64,000 nucleotides of DNA from the NCBI RefSeq assembly GCF_030371825.1, contig NZ_JAUDDM010000002.1. The stretch is one strand, 5' to 3'. Source of the stretch: Collinsella sp944321445. GTDB lineage: Bacteria > Actinomycetota > Coriobacteriia > Coriobacteriales > Coriobacteriaceae. A program made the translations under genes and the position numbers. The notes under the pieces were generated by a model. The model saw only the letters and a program-made list of their open reading frames with translations, had not been told where the DNA came from and did not search any database. Shown here piece after piece: positions 41,461 through 50,954 of the stretch (its first letter is position 1; each line of letters opens with the position of its first letter).

Positions 41461-42291
41461 GTGGCAGATACGCTCAAAGCACCCACAACGACTCACGCCC
41501 AGACGGACTTCCAAAAGGACGTCTTCATCCTAAAGCAGCTCGTCAGCCGTGACTTCAAGCGCAAGTACCGCCGAAGCGTCCTTGGTGTCGTCTGGAGCGT
41601 GCTGAACCCCCTGCTCATGATGATTGTCATGGCAATCGTCTTTTCGACCATCTTCGCGCAGGGTCGCAACGGTTCCGTCTCGCCCGAGATGTACCCGCTC
41701 TACCTCATCGTCGGTAACGTCACCTTCGCGGTCATGTCCGATTCGACCTCGCAGGCGCTCGTCTCCATCATCGAAAACGCGTCGCTTCTCAAAAAGGTCA
41801 AAGTTCATCGCTTCGTCTTTCCGGTCCAAAAGGTCCTTTTCTCACTCGTGAACTTCGGCTTCTCGCTTGTCGCGGTCGCCATCGTCATGCTGTGGTTCCA
41901 TGTCCTGCCCACCTGGCACCTCATCTGGCTGCCTTTAGGCCTACTGTTGCTCATGCTCTTCTGCGCGGGCCTCGGCCTTCTGCTGTCGTCGCTCACGGTC
42001 TTTTTCCGCGACGTCATGCATCTGTGGAGCGTCGTCATCACCGCGTGGACCTACTTCACGCCCATCTTCTGGACCGATGACTTCATCAAGATGATGCACC
42101 CGGCGCTCCAGATGTGCATGTACGGCAACCCCATGTACAACTACTTGAACTTCATGCGCCAGATTTTCTTGTGGCAAACGAATCCCGAGCCCATCACCAT
42201 CGCACTGTGCGCCGGTTGGGCTCTCGTCATGCTCGCGCTCGGCTACTTCGTCTTCCACAAGCTCGAGCATAAGTTCATTCTCTACATCTAA
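41461..42291 (+). CDS. Polysaccharide ABC exporter, membrane subunit (Wzm/TagG type)
   Basis: Exports a lipid-linked polysaccharide across the membrane with the ATPase encoded next. The 276-residue ABC-2 permease has a cytoplasmic start (FILKQLVSRDFKRKYRRSVLGVVWSVLNPL, which includes the family-typical amphipathic helix and KYR motif, shown here across about residues 22-52), six membrane helices, and ends with HKLEHKFILYI. GTG 41461 lies seven bases after GAGGAG, which favours it over the upstream TTG. TGCTACCAT at 41412-41420 is a plausible extended -10. It is 12 bp from the ATPase gene. Confidence 0.92.
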   Translation: MADTLKAPTTTHAQTDFQKDVFILKQLVSRDFKRKYRRSVLGVVWSVLNPLLMMIVMAIVFSTIFAQGRNGSVSPEMYPLYLIVGNVTFAVMSDSTSQALVSIIENASLLKKVKVHRFVFPVQKVLFSLVNFGFSLVAVAIVMLWFHVLPTWHLIWLPLGLLLLMLFCAGLGLLLSSLTVFFRDVMHLWSVVITAWTYFTPIFWTDDFIKMMHPALQMCMYGNPMYNYLNFMRQIFLWQTNPEPITIALCAGWALVMLALGYFVFHKLEHKFILYI

Positions 42292-42303
42292 GGATCCCGC
42301 AAC

Positions 42304-43065
42304 ATGGCTGATACCGCCCTCGCATCCTCCGACTACGCCATCGAGGTCAATGACGTGAGCATGGTCTTCAACATGGCCTCCGAATCGCTCACCAACCTCA
42401 AGGAGTACTTCATCAAAATCATGCACCACGAGCTGTTCTTCAAGGAGTTCCGCGCCTTGAAGCACATCTCGTTCAAGGTTGGCCGCGGCGAGGTCGTGGG
42501 CCTGGTTGGCACCAACGGCTCCGGCAAGTCCACCATGCTCAAAATCATCGCCGGCGTGCTCGAGCCCAGCGAGGGCACCTGCACGGTTCGCGGCAACATC
42601 GCCCCGCTCATCGAGCTCGGCGCGGGCTTTGACCCAGAGCTCACCGCGCGCGAGAACATCTATCTCAACGGTTCGCTGCTGGGCTACACCAAAACCTTCA
42701 TCGATGACCACCTGCAGGATATCATCGACTTTGCCGAGCTTGAGAACTTCATGGATATGCCGCTCAAGAACTTCTCGAGCGGCATGGTCGCGCGCATCGC
42801 GTTCGCCATCGCCACCATCACCGAGCCCGACATCCTCATCGTCGACGAGACCCTATCGGTAGGCGACGTGTTCTTCCAGGAGAAGTGCGAGCGTCGCATC
42901 CAGCATTTCATCGAATCCGGTGACGTTACGGTGCTTTTCGTCTCCCACTCCATCGAGCAGGTGAAGCGCATCTGCCAGCGCGCCGTGTGGATCGAGAAAG
43001 GCGACCTGCGCATGGACGGCCCCGTTGACGAGGTATGCGAGGCCTACCAGCGACAGTTCGACTAA
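42304..43065 (+). CDS. Polysaccharide ABC exporter, ATP-binding subunit (Wzt/TagH type)
   Basis: A 253-residue ATPase of the teichoic-acid/O-antigen export class. Features are Walker A LVGTNGSGKSTMLK, the class-specific IAPLIELGAGFDPELTARENI stretch (LGAGF) that follows Q-loop position, signature KNFSSGMVARIAFAIA, Walker B PDILIVDETLSVGD and H-loop VSHS. It lacks the long C-terminal glycan-binding domain of the Wzt type that recognises a capped chain, so export is probably coupled to synthesis. It forms an operon with the permease and is followed by a hairpin. Confidence 0.93.
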   Translation: MADTALASSDYAIEVNDVSMVFNMASESLTNLKEYFIKIMHHELFFKEFRALKHISFKVGRGEVVGLVGTNGSGKSTMLKIIAGVLEPSEGTCTVRGNIAPLIELGAGFDPELTARENIYLNGSLLGYTKTFIDDHLQDIIDFAELENFMDMPLKNFSSGMVARIAFAIATITEPDILIVDETLSVGDVFFQEKCERRIQHFIESGDVTVLFVSHSIEQVKRICQRAVWIEKGDLRMDGPVDEVCEAYQRQFD

Positions 43066-43089
43066 CGCAGCATCCGTTCAACGGCGACG

Positions 43090-43132
43090 GGGCCCCTTTG
43101 CGCTCCCCTATCGGGCGTGCGCAAAGGGGCCC
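43090..43132. terminator. Hairpin after the exporter ATPase gene
   Basis: GGGCCCCTTTGCGC (43090-43103) and its exact reverse complement (43119-43132) form a 14-bp stem with a 15-base loop, 25 bp after the stop. TGTTCG follows, so the T-tract is poor, but the stem is strong. Confidence 0.7.
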
Positions 43133-43312
43133 TGTTCGTATGCAAGTCCTGTGCCCAACGACATCGGCCACCGGCAGCTACGGACAAAACGCGTCCGTTC
43201 ACAAAGAGATTCACATACCCGCAACATCACTCGGGCATACTTTATGACGAATGTCCACTTTTCAACGGTGCTGCAGGGGAGCAGAGACGGCGCCACCAAG
43301 GAGGCTAAACGC

Positions 43313-45226
43313 ATGGCGTACAGCGATCAATCCGGCCAATCGATCAAGTACCTCACCCTTCTGTCCGATCAGTTCCCCAACCAGCGAGCGGTGTTCTCCG
43401 AAATCATCAACCTGCAGGCGATTCTCAACCTGCCCAAGAGCACTGAGCATTTCATGAGCGACCTGCACGGCGAGTACGAGGCTTTTCTGCACATCCTGAA
43501 CAACTGCTCCGGCGTCATCCGTGAGCACGTAGACGAGGTGTTCGGCAACACGCTCACCCATGAGGAAAAGGGCGACCTGTGCACGCTCATCTACTATCCG
43601 CACGAGAAGCTCGCTCTGGTCCGCGAGGCACGCCAGGACTCCCCCAGCTGGTACAAACGCATGCTCGACCAGCTGCTCGCCGTAGCGCGCCGCCTATCCA
43701 GCCGCTACACCCGCTCCAAGGTGCGCAAGGCCATCCCGCATGACTTCGCCTACATCATCGACGAGCTGTTGCACACGCACCCGGACGAGAACAACTACCG
43801 CGTGCGCTACCACGAGCGCATCATCGACTCGATCCTGGAAACCGATTCCACTGAAGACTTCATCTTCGCCCTCGCGGAACTTATCAAAGTACTCGCCGTC
43901 GACCACATCCACCTGGTGGGTGACATCTTCGATCGCGGTGGCGGCGCCGCGAAGATCATGGATCGCCTGTTGCGCTGCACGCACCAGCGCACCGACATCC
44001 AGTGGGGCAACCATGACATCCTATGGATGGGGGCGGCGGCCGGCCAGCCCGCTTGCATCGCCACGGTGCTGCGCAACAACCTGCGCTACGACAACTACGA
44101 GATCCTCGAGAACGACTACGGCATCTCGCTGCGTGAACTTGTCGCATTCGCCGACCGCACCTACACCGCCGGCGAACCCATCACACCGCTCATCAAAGCC
44201 ATCAACGTCTTGCTGTTCAAACTCGAGGGTCAGATCATCCAGCGCCACCCCGAGTTCGATATGGAGGACCGTCTGCTGCTGGACGAGATCGACCAAGCTG
44301 CAGGCACCGTCACCATTGGCAGCACCTCATACACGCTCATCACGAACGACTTCCCCACGGTCGATCCCGAGCACCCGTACGAGCTGAACGAAGACGAGCA
44401 GCGCATCGTCGACAAGCTGGTCTATGAGTTCACCAATGCCGACCACCTGCAGCGCCACGTCGACTTCCTGTATCGTCACGGCTCTGTGTACCTGGTGCGC
44501 AACGGCAACCTGTTGTTCCACGGGTGCATCCCCATGAACGAAGACGGAACCTTTGCCAGCATGAACTGTAACGGCACCTGGCGAGCCGGCAGGGATTACC
44601 TTGACTTCTGCGACGACATCGCACGTCGCGCCTGGCGCACGCGCGAGCAGGACGCCATGGACTGGATGTGGTACCTGTGGGTGGGCAATCGCTCCCCTGT
44701 TTCCGGTCGCCTGGTCAAGACGTTCGAGCGCTCCTATATCGAAGACCAATCGACGTGGGCCGAGCCCATGGACCCCTACTTCGAGCTTACACGCGATGCC
44801 TACGCCTGCGACGCCATCATGCGCGAGTTCGGCCTCGTGCCCGGTTACGGCCATATCATCAATGGGCACACGCCCGTCAAAACCCTCAAGGGCGAGTCGC
44901 CGCTGCGCGCCGAAGGCAGGCTGCTGGTCATCGACGGCGGATTCTGCCAGGCATACCATCCCAAGACCGGCATCGCCGGCTATACGCTCATCTCCAGCTC
45001 ACGCGGCATGCGTCTCAAGGCGCACGAAGCATTCAAAAGCGTGGAGGAAGCGCTGACGCGCAATGCCGACATCCAAAGCGAGACCACGCAGGTCGACGTC
45101 GCCTCGCGTCGCATCATGGTCTCCGACACCGATACCGGTGTGGAGATACGCGAGCGCATCAACGACCTGCGCCAGCTGCTCGAAGCGTACCGATCCGGCC
45201 TCATACCGGAGCATGCGAGCAAGTAA
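43313..45226 (+). CDS. fbp: Fructose-1,6-bisphosphatase class III
   Basis: Hydrolyses fructose 1,6-bisphosphate to fructose 6-phosphate for gluconeogenesis. The 637-residue size and calcineurin-like metal motifs (FMSDLHGE at about 44-51, HLVGDIFDRGGG, QWGNHDILWMG, and late INGHTPVKTLKGESP) identify the class III enzyme of Firmicutes and some Coriobacteriia. ATG 43313 is set by AAGGAGG; the much earlier in-frame ATG is not used. It lies alone between the polysaccharide exporter and GtrA-like genes and has its own terminator. Its substrate is the product of the PfkB kinase encoded 22 kb away. Confidence 0.97.
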   Translation: MAYSDQSGQSIKYLTLLSDQFPNQRAVFSEIINLQAILNLPKSTEHFMSDLHGEYEAFLHILNNCSGVIREHVDEVFGNTLTHEEKGDLCTLIYYPHEKLALVREARQDSPSWYKRMLDQLLAVARRLSSRYTRSKVRKAIPHDFAYIIDELLHTHPDENNYRVRYHERIIDSILETDSTEDFIFALAELIKVLAVDHIHLVGDIFDRGGGAAKIMDRLLRCTHQRTDIQWGNHDILWMGAAAGQPACIATVLRNNLRYDNYEILENDYGISLRELVAFADRTYTAGEPITPLIKAINVLLFKLEGQIIQRHPEFDMEDRLLLDEIDQAAGTVTIGSTSYTLITNDFPTVDPEHPYELNEDEQRIVDKLVYEFTNADHLQRHVDFLYRHGSVYLVRNGNLLFHGCIPMNEDGTFASMNCNGTWRAGRDYLDFCDDIARRAWRTREQDAMDWMWYLWVGNRSPVSGRLVKTFERSYIEDQSTWAEPMDPYFELTRDAYACDAIMREFGLVPGYGHIINGHTPVKTLKGESPLRAEGRLLVIDGGFCQAYHPKTGIAGYTLISSSRGMRLKAHEAFKSVEEALTRNADIQSETTQVDVASRRIMVSDTDTGVEIRERINDLRQLLEAYRSGLIPEHASK

Positions 45227-45248
45227 GCGCACGCAATCACGGCAGAGC

Positions 45249-45283
45249 GCGCCCCGTATCCGCATTCGGTGGATACGGGGCGC
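45249..45283 (+). terminator. Hairpin after fbp
   Basis: GCGCCCCGTATCC (45249-45261) and GGATACGGGGCGC (45271-45283) form a perfect 13-bp stem about 23 bp after the stop. ATCCGTATG follows instead of a T-tract. Confidence 0.7.
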
Positions 45284-45318
45284 ATCCGTATGAGGGCCAC
45301 AAGGCGCCAAAACGGGAA

Positions 45319-45327
45319 TGCTACAAT
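45319..45327 (+). promoter_or_regulatory. Extended -10 promoter before the first GtrA-like gene
   Basis: TGCTACAAT is an extended -10 box 41 bases before ATG 45368. The same TGCTANNAT form occurs at 41412 before the exporter genes. Confidence 0.5.
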
Positions 45328-45367
45328 TGCTCACCGCATATACAGCTGACCGTTAGGAAGGCACTTC

Positions 45368-45769
45368 ATGAAAAACCTTATCGCCCAGATCATGAAATTC
45401 GGCGTTGTGGGCGTTATCGCATTCGTCATCGACTACGGCGTGATGGTGTTCCTCACCGAGGTGTTCGGGCTCAACCCGGTCGTCTCGGCAACCATCTCCT
45501 TCATCGTCTCGGTTATCTTCAACTACATCGCCAGCATGCGCTATGTCTTCAGCCACAAGGAGGACATGAGCCGCTCGCGCGAGTTCGTCATTTTCATCGT
45601 TCTCTCGGTCATCGGCCTCATCATCAACGACGTCCTTATGTGGGCAGGCACCGAACTCGTATCCATCGATTACCGCATCGTCAAGATCTTCGCGACGGCT
45701 GTCGTCATGGTGTGGAACTTCATCACGCGCAAGATTTTCCTCGATGCAGGCAGCACAACACAGGAATAA
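45368..45769 (+). CDS. GtrA-family membrane protein (first copy)
   Basis: A 133-residue protein with four membrane helices (about 8-30, 35-55, 73-93, 102-122), the size and pattern of GtrA/DPMS-TM proteins thought to flip polyprenyl-phosphate sugars. Family wording is visible in MKFGVVGVIAFVIDYGVM, FNYIASMRYVFS and VWNFITRKIFLD. It pairs naturally with the GtrB-like and GT-C-like proteins encoded at 27-30 kb. AGGAAG precedes the ATG. Confidence 0.9.
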   Translation: MKNLIAQIMKFGVVGVIAFVIDYGVMVFLTEVFGLNPVVSATISFIVSVIFNYIASMRYVFSHKEDMSRSREFVIFIVLSVIGLIINDVLMWAGTELVSIDYRIVKIFATAVVMVWNFITRKIFLDAGSTTQE

Positions 45770-45914
45770 CCCGCATTTCGAACGCCAATTGTGACCATAC
45801 TCTGGTGACTTGCTTGCGATTAGACGAAACCCTTACATTACGTGCCCAAATGGCGTAGAGTACCGTTCGCGGTCGCAATCAGGGGAGCGACCACAACGAC
45901 ATTCTGGAGGTACC

Positions 45915-46322
45915 GTGCGCGAAGCGCTCGAAAAGGCTAACGCGAAACAGTTCGCAAAGTTCGCCGCCGTCGGCATTGCGTCTCTTGCCGTCGACTACGT
46001 CCTTCTTCTCGTTCTCGTCGAGATTCTGCACGTCGATTTTCTCATCGCGACGTCTGTATCGTTCATCGCATCCGTGGTCGTTAACTATTTCCTCAGCATG
46101 CGCTACGTCTTTGCCCATCGTGGTGACCTCTCCCGCAAGCGCGAGTTCACGATCTTCGCCGTTCTTTCGGCCATCGGCTTGGGCCTGAATGACCTCTTCA
46201 TGTTCGTCGGTGTCGCATTTTTGAGCATCGGCTACCAGCTCATGAAGCTCATCTCCACCTTCATGGTCACCTGGTACAACTATTTCAGCCGTCGCAAGTT
46301 CTTGGATGCGAGCCAGGCATAG
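45915..46322 (+). CDS. GtrA-family membrane protein (second copy)
   Basis: A 135-residue paralogue of the preceding protein, with four helices and matching motifs (FAAVGIASLAVDYVLL, NYFLSMRYVFAH, WYNYFSRRKFLD). Conserved similarity along the whole length implies a tandem duplication followed by divergence. GTG 45915 is chosen because GGAGG ends five bases before it; the 35 codons upstream are not conserved. A good terminator follows. Confidence 0.9.
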   Translation: MREALEKANAKQFAKFAAVGIASLAVDYVLLLVLVEILHVDFLIATSVSFIASVVVNYFLSMRYVFAHRGDLSRKREFTIFAVLSAIGLGLNDLFMFVGVAFLSIGYQLMKLISTFMVTWYNYFSRRKFLDASQA

Positions 46323-46350
46323 CGACAACTTCCCTACCGTATAGATATGA

Positions 46351-46375
46351 AAGAGCCTCGTCAGAGGCTCTTTTT
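46351..46375 (+). terminator. Intrinsic terminator after the second GtrA-like gene
   Basis: AAGAGCCTC (46351-46359) pairs with GAGGCTCTT (46364-46372) over a GTCA loop, followed by TTTTT. A classical Rho-independent terminator. Confidence 0.93.
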
Positions 46376-46522
46376 CGTGGACAACGCGCATTCGACACAT
46401 ATGCCGTCAAACAGCAAAACTCCAAACAATTTCAATATCTGTGCGATTTGCCTGCTATCGACCCATCCATAACCTTCAAGTTGAGCGTTAAGGAGGCCTA
46501 AGGTTCAAGTTGAGGTCTAACC

Positions 46523-47680
46523 ATGGCGTATACTTCTCATGGCTTAAAACCATTGACCCTGAGGCGGCTTATGCGTATCGGAAGCTCTCATATCGCGTTC
46601 ATCTCCTCGCGCCCGGCGCGCCTGCTCACGTGCGCCGCGCTCGCCGTCGCGTTCACCGCAGCACCCGCTCTCTCCCCTGAAGCGGCGTATGCGGTCTCAA
46701 GTGAAACGCAGGCCGAACTCAACGAAACGCAGCAGAAGGTCGACGAGGCCACCAAAGCCTATGAAGAGGCCCAGGGCAACGTCGAGTCGCTGCAGAAGCT
46801 CATCGATGAGAACCAGGCCGATATCGCAGAAATCGAAGGCCAGCTTCCCGGTCAGCGCGACCGCGCCGCCGAGGCCATGCGCCTACAGTACAAGTACCAG
46901 AAGAACTCGAAGTCTCTGCTGGGCATCGTGCTGGGCACCACCTCGTTTGACGACGTGATTTCGACCCTCACCTACATGGATCAAATCCAGGAGTCGAATA
47001 ACCAGGAGATCGAGCGCCTCACCGATATGGAAGCCGAGCTCGCCGCTAAGAAGGCGGAACTCGAGCAGGCTAAGACCCAGGCAGAATCCGAGCAGCAGGC
47101 TGCATCCGACGCATTGAAGGAAGCGCAACGCTTACGTACCGAAGCTCAGGAAAAGGCTGAGCGTGAGGCCGCCGAAGAGCTTGCTCGCCTGGCAGCCGTC
47201 ACCGCTGCTGCCGAAGGCGAAGGCGTCGACGGAGGCAACACGGCGAATACCGCCAACCGCACCGGCCAGACGGCATCTGTCGCCGTGACCGGCGGCGCCG
47301 TCAACTGGAACGTTTCGCGCGAGGAGTTCGTTGCTGAGTGGACTTCGCGCATCGATGCTTACTTGGCAGGCAGCCCGCTTGCCGGCTACGGTAGCGTGTT
47401 CGCGAATGCCGCATGGGACAACACCGTCGACCCGCGTTGGTCCCCCGCCATCGCATGCACCGAAAGCACCAAGGGCGCCCACTGCTTCAGGTCCTACAAC
47501 GCCTGGGGCTGGATGACGAGTCAGAATTTCTCAAGCTGGGATGAGTCGATTCCGCTGCACGTCGCATTCCTGGGTCGCGTATACGGCACGACGTTGACAC
47601 CTAGCGCCGCGCAGAAATACTGCCCGCCCACATGGCAGGATTGGTACAACACCATCGCTGGTCAGATGAACATCATCTAG
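46523..47680 (+). CDS. Secreted coiled-coil peptidoglycan hydrolase-like protein
   Basis: A 385-residue exported wall protein. After a long signal region (hydrophobic core about 35-50, cleavage near AAYAVSS at about 58) comes a coiled coil (about 60-220) of the CwlO/PcsB type that usually docks to FtsEX. It contains QQKVDEATKAYEEAQGNVE and KKAELEQAKTQAESEQQ. A Thr/Asn/Gly linker joins the C-terminal domain (about 250-385), which resembles lysozyme-like/glucosaminidase folds: SPAIACTESTKGAHCFRSYN with a candidate catalytic Glu, then NAWGWM. A direct repeat TTCAAGTTGAG occurs twice in the 50 bp upstream. The ATG has GAGG seven bases before it. The hydrolase specificity is not certain. Confidence 0.8.
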   Translation: MAYTSHGLKPLTLRRLMRIGSSHIAFISSRPARLLTCAALAVAFTAAPALSPEAAYAVSSETQAELNETQQKVDEATKAYEEAQGNVESLQKLIDENQADIAEIEGQLPGQRDRAAEAMRLQYKYQKNSKSLLGIVLGTTSFDDVISTLTYMDQIQESNNQEIERLTDMEAELAAKKAELEQAKTQAESEQQAASDALKEAQRLRTEAQEKAEREAAEELARLAAVTAAAEGEGVDGGNTANTANRTGQTASVAVTGGAVNWNVSREEFVAEWTSRIDAYLAGSPLAGYGSVFANAAWDNTVDPRWSPAIACTESTKGAHCFRSYNAWGWMTSQNFSSWDESIPLHVAFLGRVYGTTLTPSAAQKYCPPTWQDWYNTIAGQMNII

Positions 47681-47705
47681 GTTATCCCCGCATCGCATAC
47701 GAATG

Positions 47706-47741
47706 AACGAGCCTCTTTCATGCAGAAAGGGGCTCGTTTTT
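47706..47741 (+). terminator. Intrinsic terminator after the coiled-coil hydrolase gene
   Basis: AACGAGCCTCTTTC (47706-47719) pairs with GAAAGGGGCTCGTT (47724-47737), with one wobble and an ATGC loop, followed by TTTCT. It also separates this gene from the convergent kinase gene. Confidence 0.92.
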
Positions 47742-49073
47742 CTATACCCACTGGATTCCCGCTGCCGCACTTGCCAAGAACGTCACAACAGAGCAAGCCA
47801 CGGCAACCACGAAGCATATGAGAAGCTGAAGGCGAAACGTAACGACCTTCAACAGGGGATGCGATTCGTACAGACGCCGCTTGTCTAAAAAGAGGTACGT
47901 CACGGGAGCGAGCCCCACATCGACAATGAGCACGTACTCAACGATGCGAAACCACAGCGGGAGCGCGGCATCGTCGGCATTCGGCTGAACGATCGCAAAG
48001 ATGCTTCCAAGCACGAGTAAGCCAAACGTGAGCATAACCAGAACGTTCCAAACCTTCCCCAGCCAGTGGGGCGTCTTGGCCAGCGATGCCCAAAAGCGCT
48101 GCGACCGGGTTGTTGGCGATTCGGAAGGCGCAGCCGGGATGGAATTGCTGAAAGAAATAGGAGTGTCGCCAGCACTCGAACTCATCAGTGCGCCCTCACC
48201 GGCACCAGCATCGTTTCTCTCAAATCGCGAAACATGACCGGTCTCCCCTGCTGTGCACTGAGACAATATTGCCCGCTCCAGCGCATGAGCGCTTGCGAAT
48301 CGTACCTGCGGATCGAGTTGGGTCGCCTGAGACACGATCTTTGAGAGCCCTGACGGCAAGCCTAACGCCATAAGTTCATCGGCACTCGAAATCCTTGGGG
48401 GCTCCTCACCTACCGCGCAAAAATACAGCAGCTTCCCGAGCGCATACACGTCACTGCGCTCATCAGTCTGTCCAAACCCGAATTGCTCGGGAGGAGCGTA
48501 CGCGCGCGTGCCGAAATGCGCAGTATCGCACTCTGCGTCTAACCGCCACATCCGCGCGATACCGAAATCAATAATGATGGGCCCACTGGGACTCATGATG
48601 ACATTCGAAGGCTTAAGATCGCGATGGATGAGCGGCTGCGGCAGTAGCTCATGCAAATCAGATACCGCATGGCACAGCTCAGGCAACACGTGCAGGGCAA
48701 GGTCAACCGATGCACCCGTACGCTTGACGTATTCGGCAAGGGTGGGACCCTCAACGAATTCCATCACGACTGCAAGCGTGTCTCCAGTCCTCACGCATTC
48801 AACGATGCGAGGAACGGAACGCAACGCGACCCCGGACCGCTGTGCGCGCCAAAGGTCCTCGTAGGCAGACCCTACTCCCGCCGAGCAGTCGATGCGCTTG
48901 CGCACAAAAGGACCAAGCTCTCCCCCATGGGAGCCTTGAAAGTACACGACCTCAGTCGTCTCGAACGCAGATTCCTTGAGAACACGGTCGACGCGCCAGC
49001 TATCGGCCCGAGCACATGCCAAGAGATACTCATCTAATGGCGTTGAGCTCCTTTCATGTATTCTCTCTTTCAT
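47742..49073 (-). CDS. Membrane-anchored Ser/Thr protein kinase
   Basis: A Hanks-type kinase of 443 residues. The N-lobe holds a divergent Gly-rich loop region and the Lys of PFVRKRI, the C-lobe shows HRDLKPSNVIM (catalytic loop), IIIDFGIARM (metal loop), GTRAYAPPEQFG (activation segment end) and DVYALGKLLY. Residues about 265-325 are a Ser/Thr-rich linker, and three or four membrane helices follow (about 340-440). There are no PASTA repeats, so it is not a PknB-type muropeptide sensor. The start at 49073 lacks a convincing ribosome-binding site, but the next possible start would remove little. Its partner may be the HTH protein at 51 kb. Confidence 0.88.
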   Translation of the reverse strand: MKERIHERSSTPLDEYLLACARADSWRVDRVLKESAFETTEVVYFQGSHGGELGPFVRKRIDCSAGVGSAYEDLWRAQRSGVALRSVPRIVECVRTGDTLAVVMEFVEGPTLAEYVKRTGASVDLALHVLPELCHAVSDLHELLPQPLIHRDLKPSNVIMSPSGPIIIDFGIARMWRLDAECDTAHFGTRAYAPPEQFGFGQTDERSDVYALGKLLYFCAVGEEPPRISSADELMALGLPSGLSKIVSQATQLDPQVRFASAHALERAILSQCTAGETGHVSRFERNDAGAGEGALMSSSAGDTPISFSNSIPAAPSESPTTRSQRFWASLAKTPHWLGKVWNVLVMLTFGLLVLGSIFAIVQPNADDAALPLWFRIVEYVLIVDVGLAPVTYLFLDKRRLYESHPLLKVVTFRLQLLICFVVAVACSVVTFLASAAAGIQWV

Positions 49074-49202
49074 CCCGTTTCTTTCTAACTGCCCGCCAAG
49101 CTTAGGCGAATCTTAGACCACAATCTGCTGCGCTACAATATCTATTGCGCACTAACGGATAGCCTCACGTCTTAACGCCCTAGCATCAATGAAAGCGACC
49201 AC

Positions 49203-50954
49203 ATGGAACTGAAGAAAATCAATCAAGGCAAAAGCACGTCTGTCGCCACACAATACAATACGGCTCAACCATCGAGAAGAATTCGCATTGTGCTCGTAAT
49301 AATGATTTCACTTTTCGTTTCACTGCTCACGTCTCTTTCAACGTGCTATTTCCTCAATGGATCTTTTCCTTCCATAACTGTATCAATACTCGTCTCATTT
49401 TACTTCTTACTGCCTTTTGCCGTAGTAGCACTCATCTTCTCACCCGTTTCTGATCGCATCGCGACCCTTGGCTTCACGGGACGAGCTGCGCTTCTGCTTG
49501 CCTGCTGGCTGCCGTTTCTTTTGGCTGTCTATCCAGGCAACATTAGATATAACGATACTTGTTTTCAGATTAATCAATTTCTTGGCAACCCCATGCCCGA
49601 CATGTTCGCAACACTTCCGGGCTATCCAATCACTGATCATCACCCCATATTCGATACTGCAGTTTTTGGCTCATTCATCTTACTTGGCGAAACGCTCTTC
49701 TCTTCGGGAAACATAGGCTTCTTCCTCTACACGCTTGCTCAAGCAGTCCTTACATCCTCATCTTTTTCATTCGGAATAGAACTTCTCGCGAAACACGGCA
49801 CTCCGCATCGTGTGCGCGCAGGAATAATTCTTTTTCTGGCCTGTTGCCCTCTTCTACCGTTCGCTGTGTGTAGCATGGCCAAAGACACACTGCATGCTCC
49901 GATCTTTATGTTGTTCTGCTTCCTATTCGCTGAAGTGTGTTTTGACAAGCGACTTTCCGTTAAGCGCCTTGCTGCACTCATCGCATTAGGAATTCTCGCA
50001 ACGCTGACGAAAAAGACTGGTTATTATTTAATTCTTCTTTCTCTTTTGGCGTTAGTCATTATCCTGCGGAAAAAAGCGCGTATAGGCGCTCTCTTCGCAA
50101 TCGCGGCCCTATTCCTTGTCAATTCCGTACTGATGCCGCGCCTCGTGCTTCCTGCTTTTAACGTCTCCCCCGGATCATCCATCGAGGCGCTTGCGATTCC
50201 CATTCAACAGGTATCGCGCGCCGTAGTAGACCACCCCGACGGTGCAAGCGACGAGGAACGGGAAGCAATCGATGCCCTGATTGGATATGACACAATCGCG
50301 GAGCGATTCAACTCCAGGACCGTCGACGGCGTCAAGGGACTGGGGGCGGACACGAATGTCAACTATTATCCGTCTGGAGGCACAATCGCCGCCTTTATGA
50401 AAGCCTGGCTCACCATGGGCATTAAATATCCCATGAGCTACATTTACGCCACCGCTGAACTTGAAACGGGATGGTTCACGCTCAATACTCCTCCGAGCTG
50501 GTTCGACATGCTTTCCGAACACGATTTCCCAATTCAGCCCCCCAACGGTGCCACGACAATCAGCCGGCCAGAAATGTTCCGTACTTCTTCTACGGCCATC
50601 GCTCAAACGTGGTCCGTACTTGGACGTACGGGTGGTTTCAGCATCTTCTTCCAACCGGCACTTTATGCCATCGTCATTCCAATTGTCGTAGCAGCAACTC
50701 GCCTCATCAGACATCAACGGCAGTTGCCCATGCTCCCGCTTTATCTTTCGGTGCTGATGCTGTTTCTGTCACCTGTGTCCTTCTGGAATGAATGCGTCCG
50801 CTACGCACTGCCGCTTATTTATCTTGCCCCCTTTGCGCTGGGCTGTTGCTTCACCAGCACTATACCGAGCACGAAACCCGGAGGAAACGCAACTCAGACT
50901 CAAATCGCTCCAAAACACATGGCGAGAATTGACAACCGAAATGATTGCCTCTAG
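49203..50954 (+). CDS. DUF6020-like polytopic membrane protein
   Basis: A 583-residue membrane protein with about twelve helices and an external loop with YPGNIRYNDTCFQINQF and PITDHHPIFDT, wording I associate with DUF6020 membrane proteins, which look like GT-C transferases found in glycan loci. A soluble external segment (about 335-450) lies before the last helices. The function is unknown; a lipid-linked sugar transferase is the best guess. The gene is clearly AT-richer than both neighbours and reads between two leftward genes, which suggests acquisition by transfer. Its last bases overlap the convergent HTH gene by four. Confidence 0.75.
   Translation: MELKKINQGKSTSVATQYNTAQPSRRIRIVLVIMISLFVSLLTSLSTCYFLNGSFPSITVSILVSFYFLLPFAVVALIFSPVSDRIATLGFTGRAALLLACWLPFLLAVYPGNIRYNDTCFQINQFLGNPMPDMFATLPGYPITDHHPIFDTAVFGSFILLGETLFSSGNIGFFLYTLAQAVLTSSSFSFGIELLAKHGTPHRVRAGIILFLACCPLLPFAVCSMAKDTLHAPIFMLFCFLFAEVCFDKRLSVKRLAALIALGILATLTKKTGYYLILLSLLALVIILRKKARIGALFAIAALFLVNSVLMPRLVLPAFNVSPGSSIEALAIPIQQVSRAVVDHPDGASDEEREAIDALIGYDTIAERFNSRTVDGVKGLGADTNVNYYPSGGTIAAFMKAWLTMGIKYPMSYIYATAELETGWFTLNTPPSWFDMLSEHDFPIQPPNGATTISRPEMFRTSSTAIAQTWSVLGRTGGFSIFFQPALYAIVIPIVVAATRLIRHQRQLPMLPLYLSVLMLFLSPVSFWNECVRYALPLIYLAPFALGCCFTSTIPSTKPGGNATQTQIAPKHMARIDNRNDCL

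Noticed and set aside
43025..43312. Long N-terminal extension of fructose-bisphosphatase
   Set aside because: It overlaps the exporter ATPase gene and a terminator hairpin; ATG 43313 has AAGGAGG.
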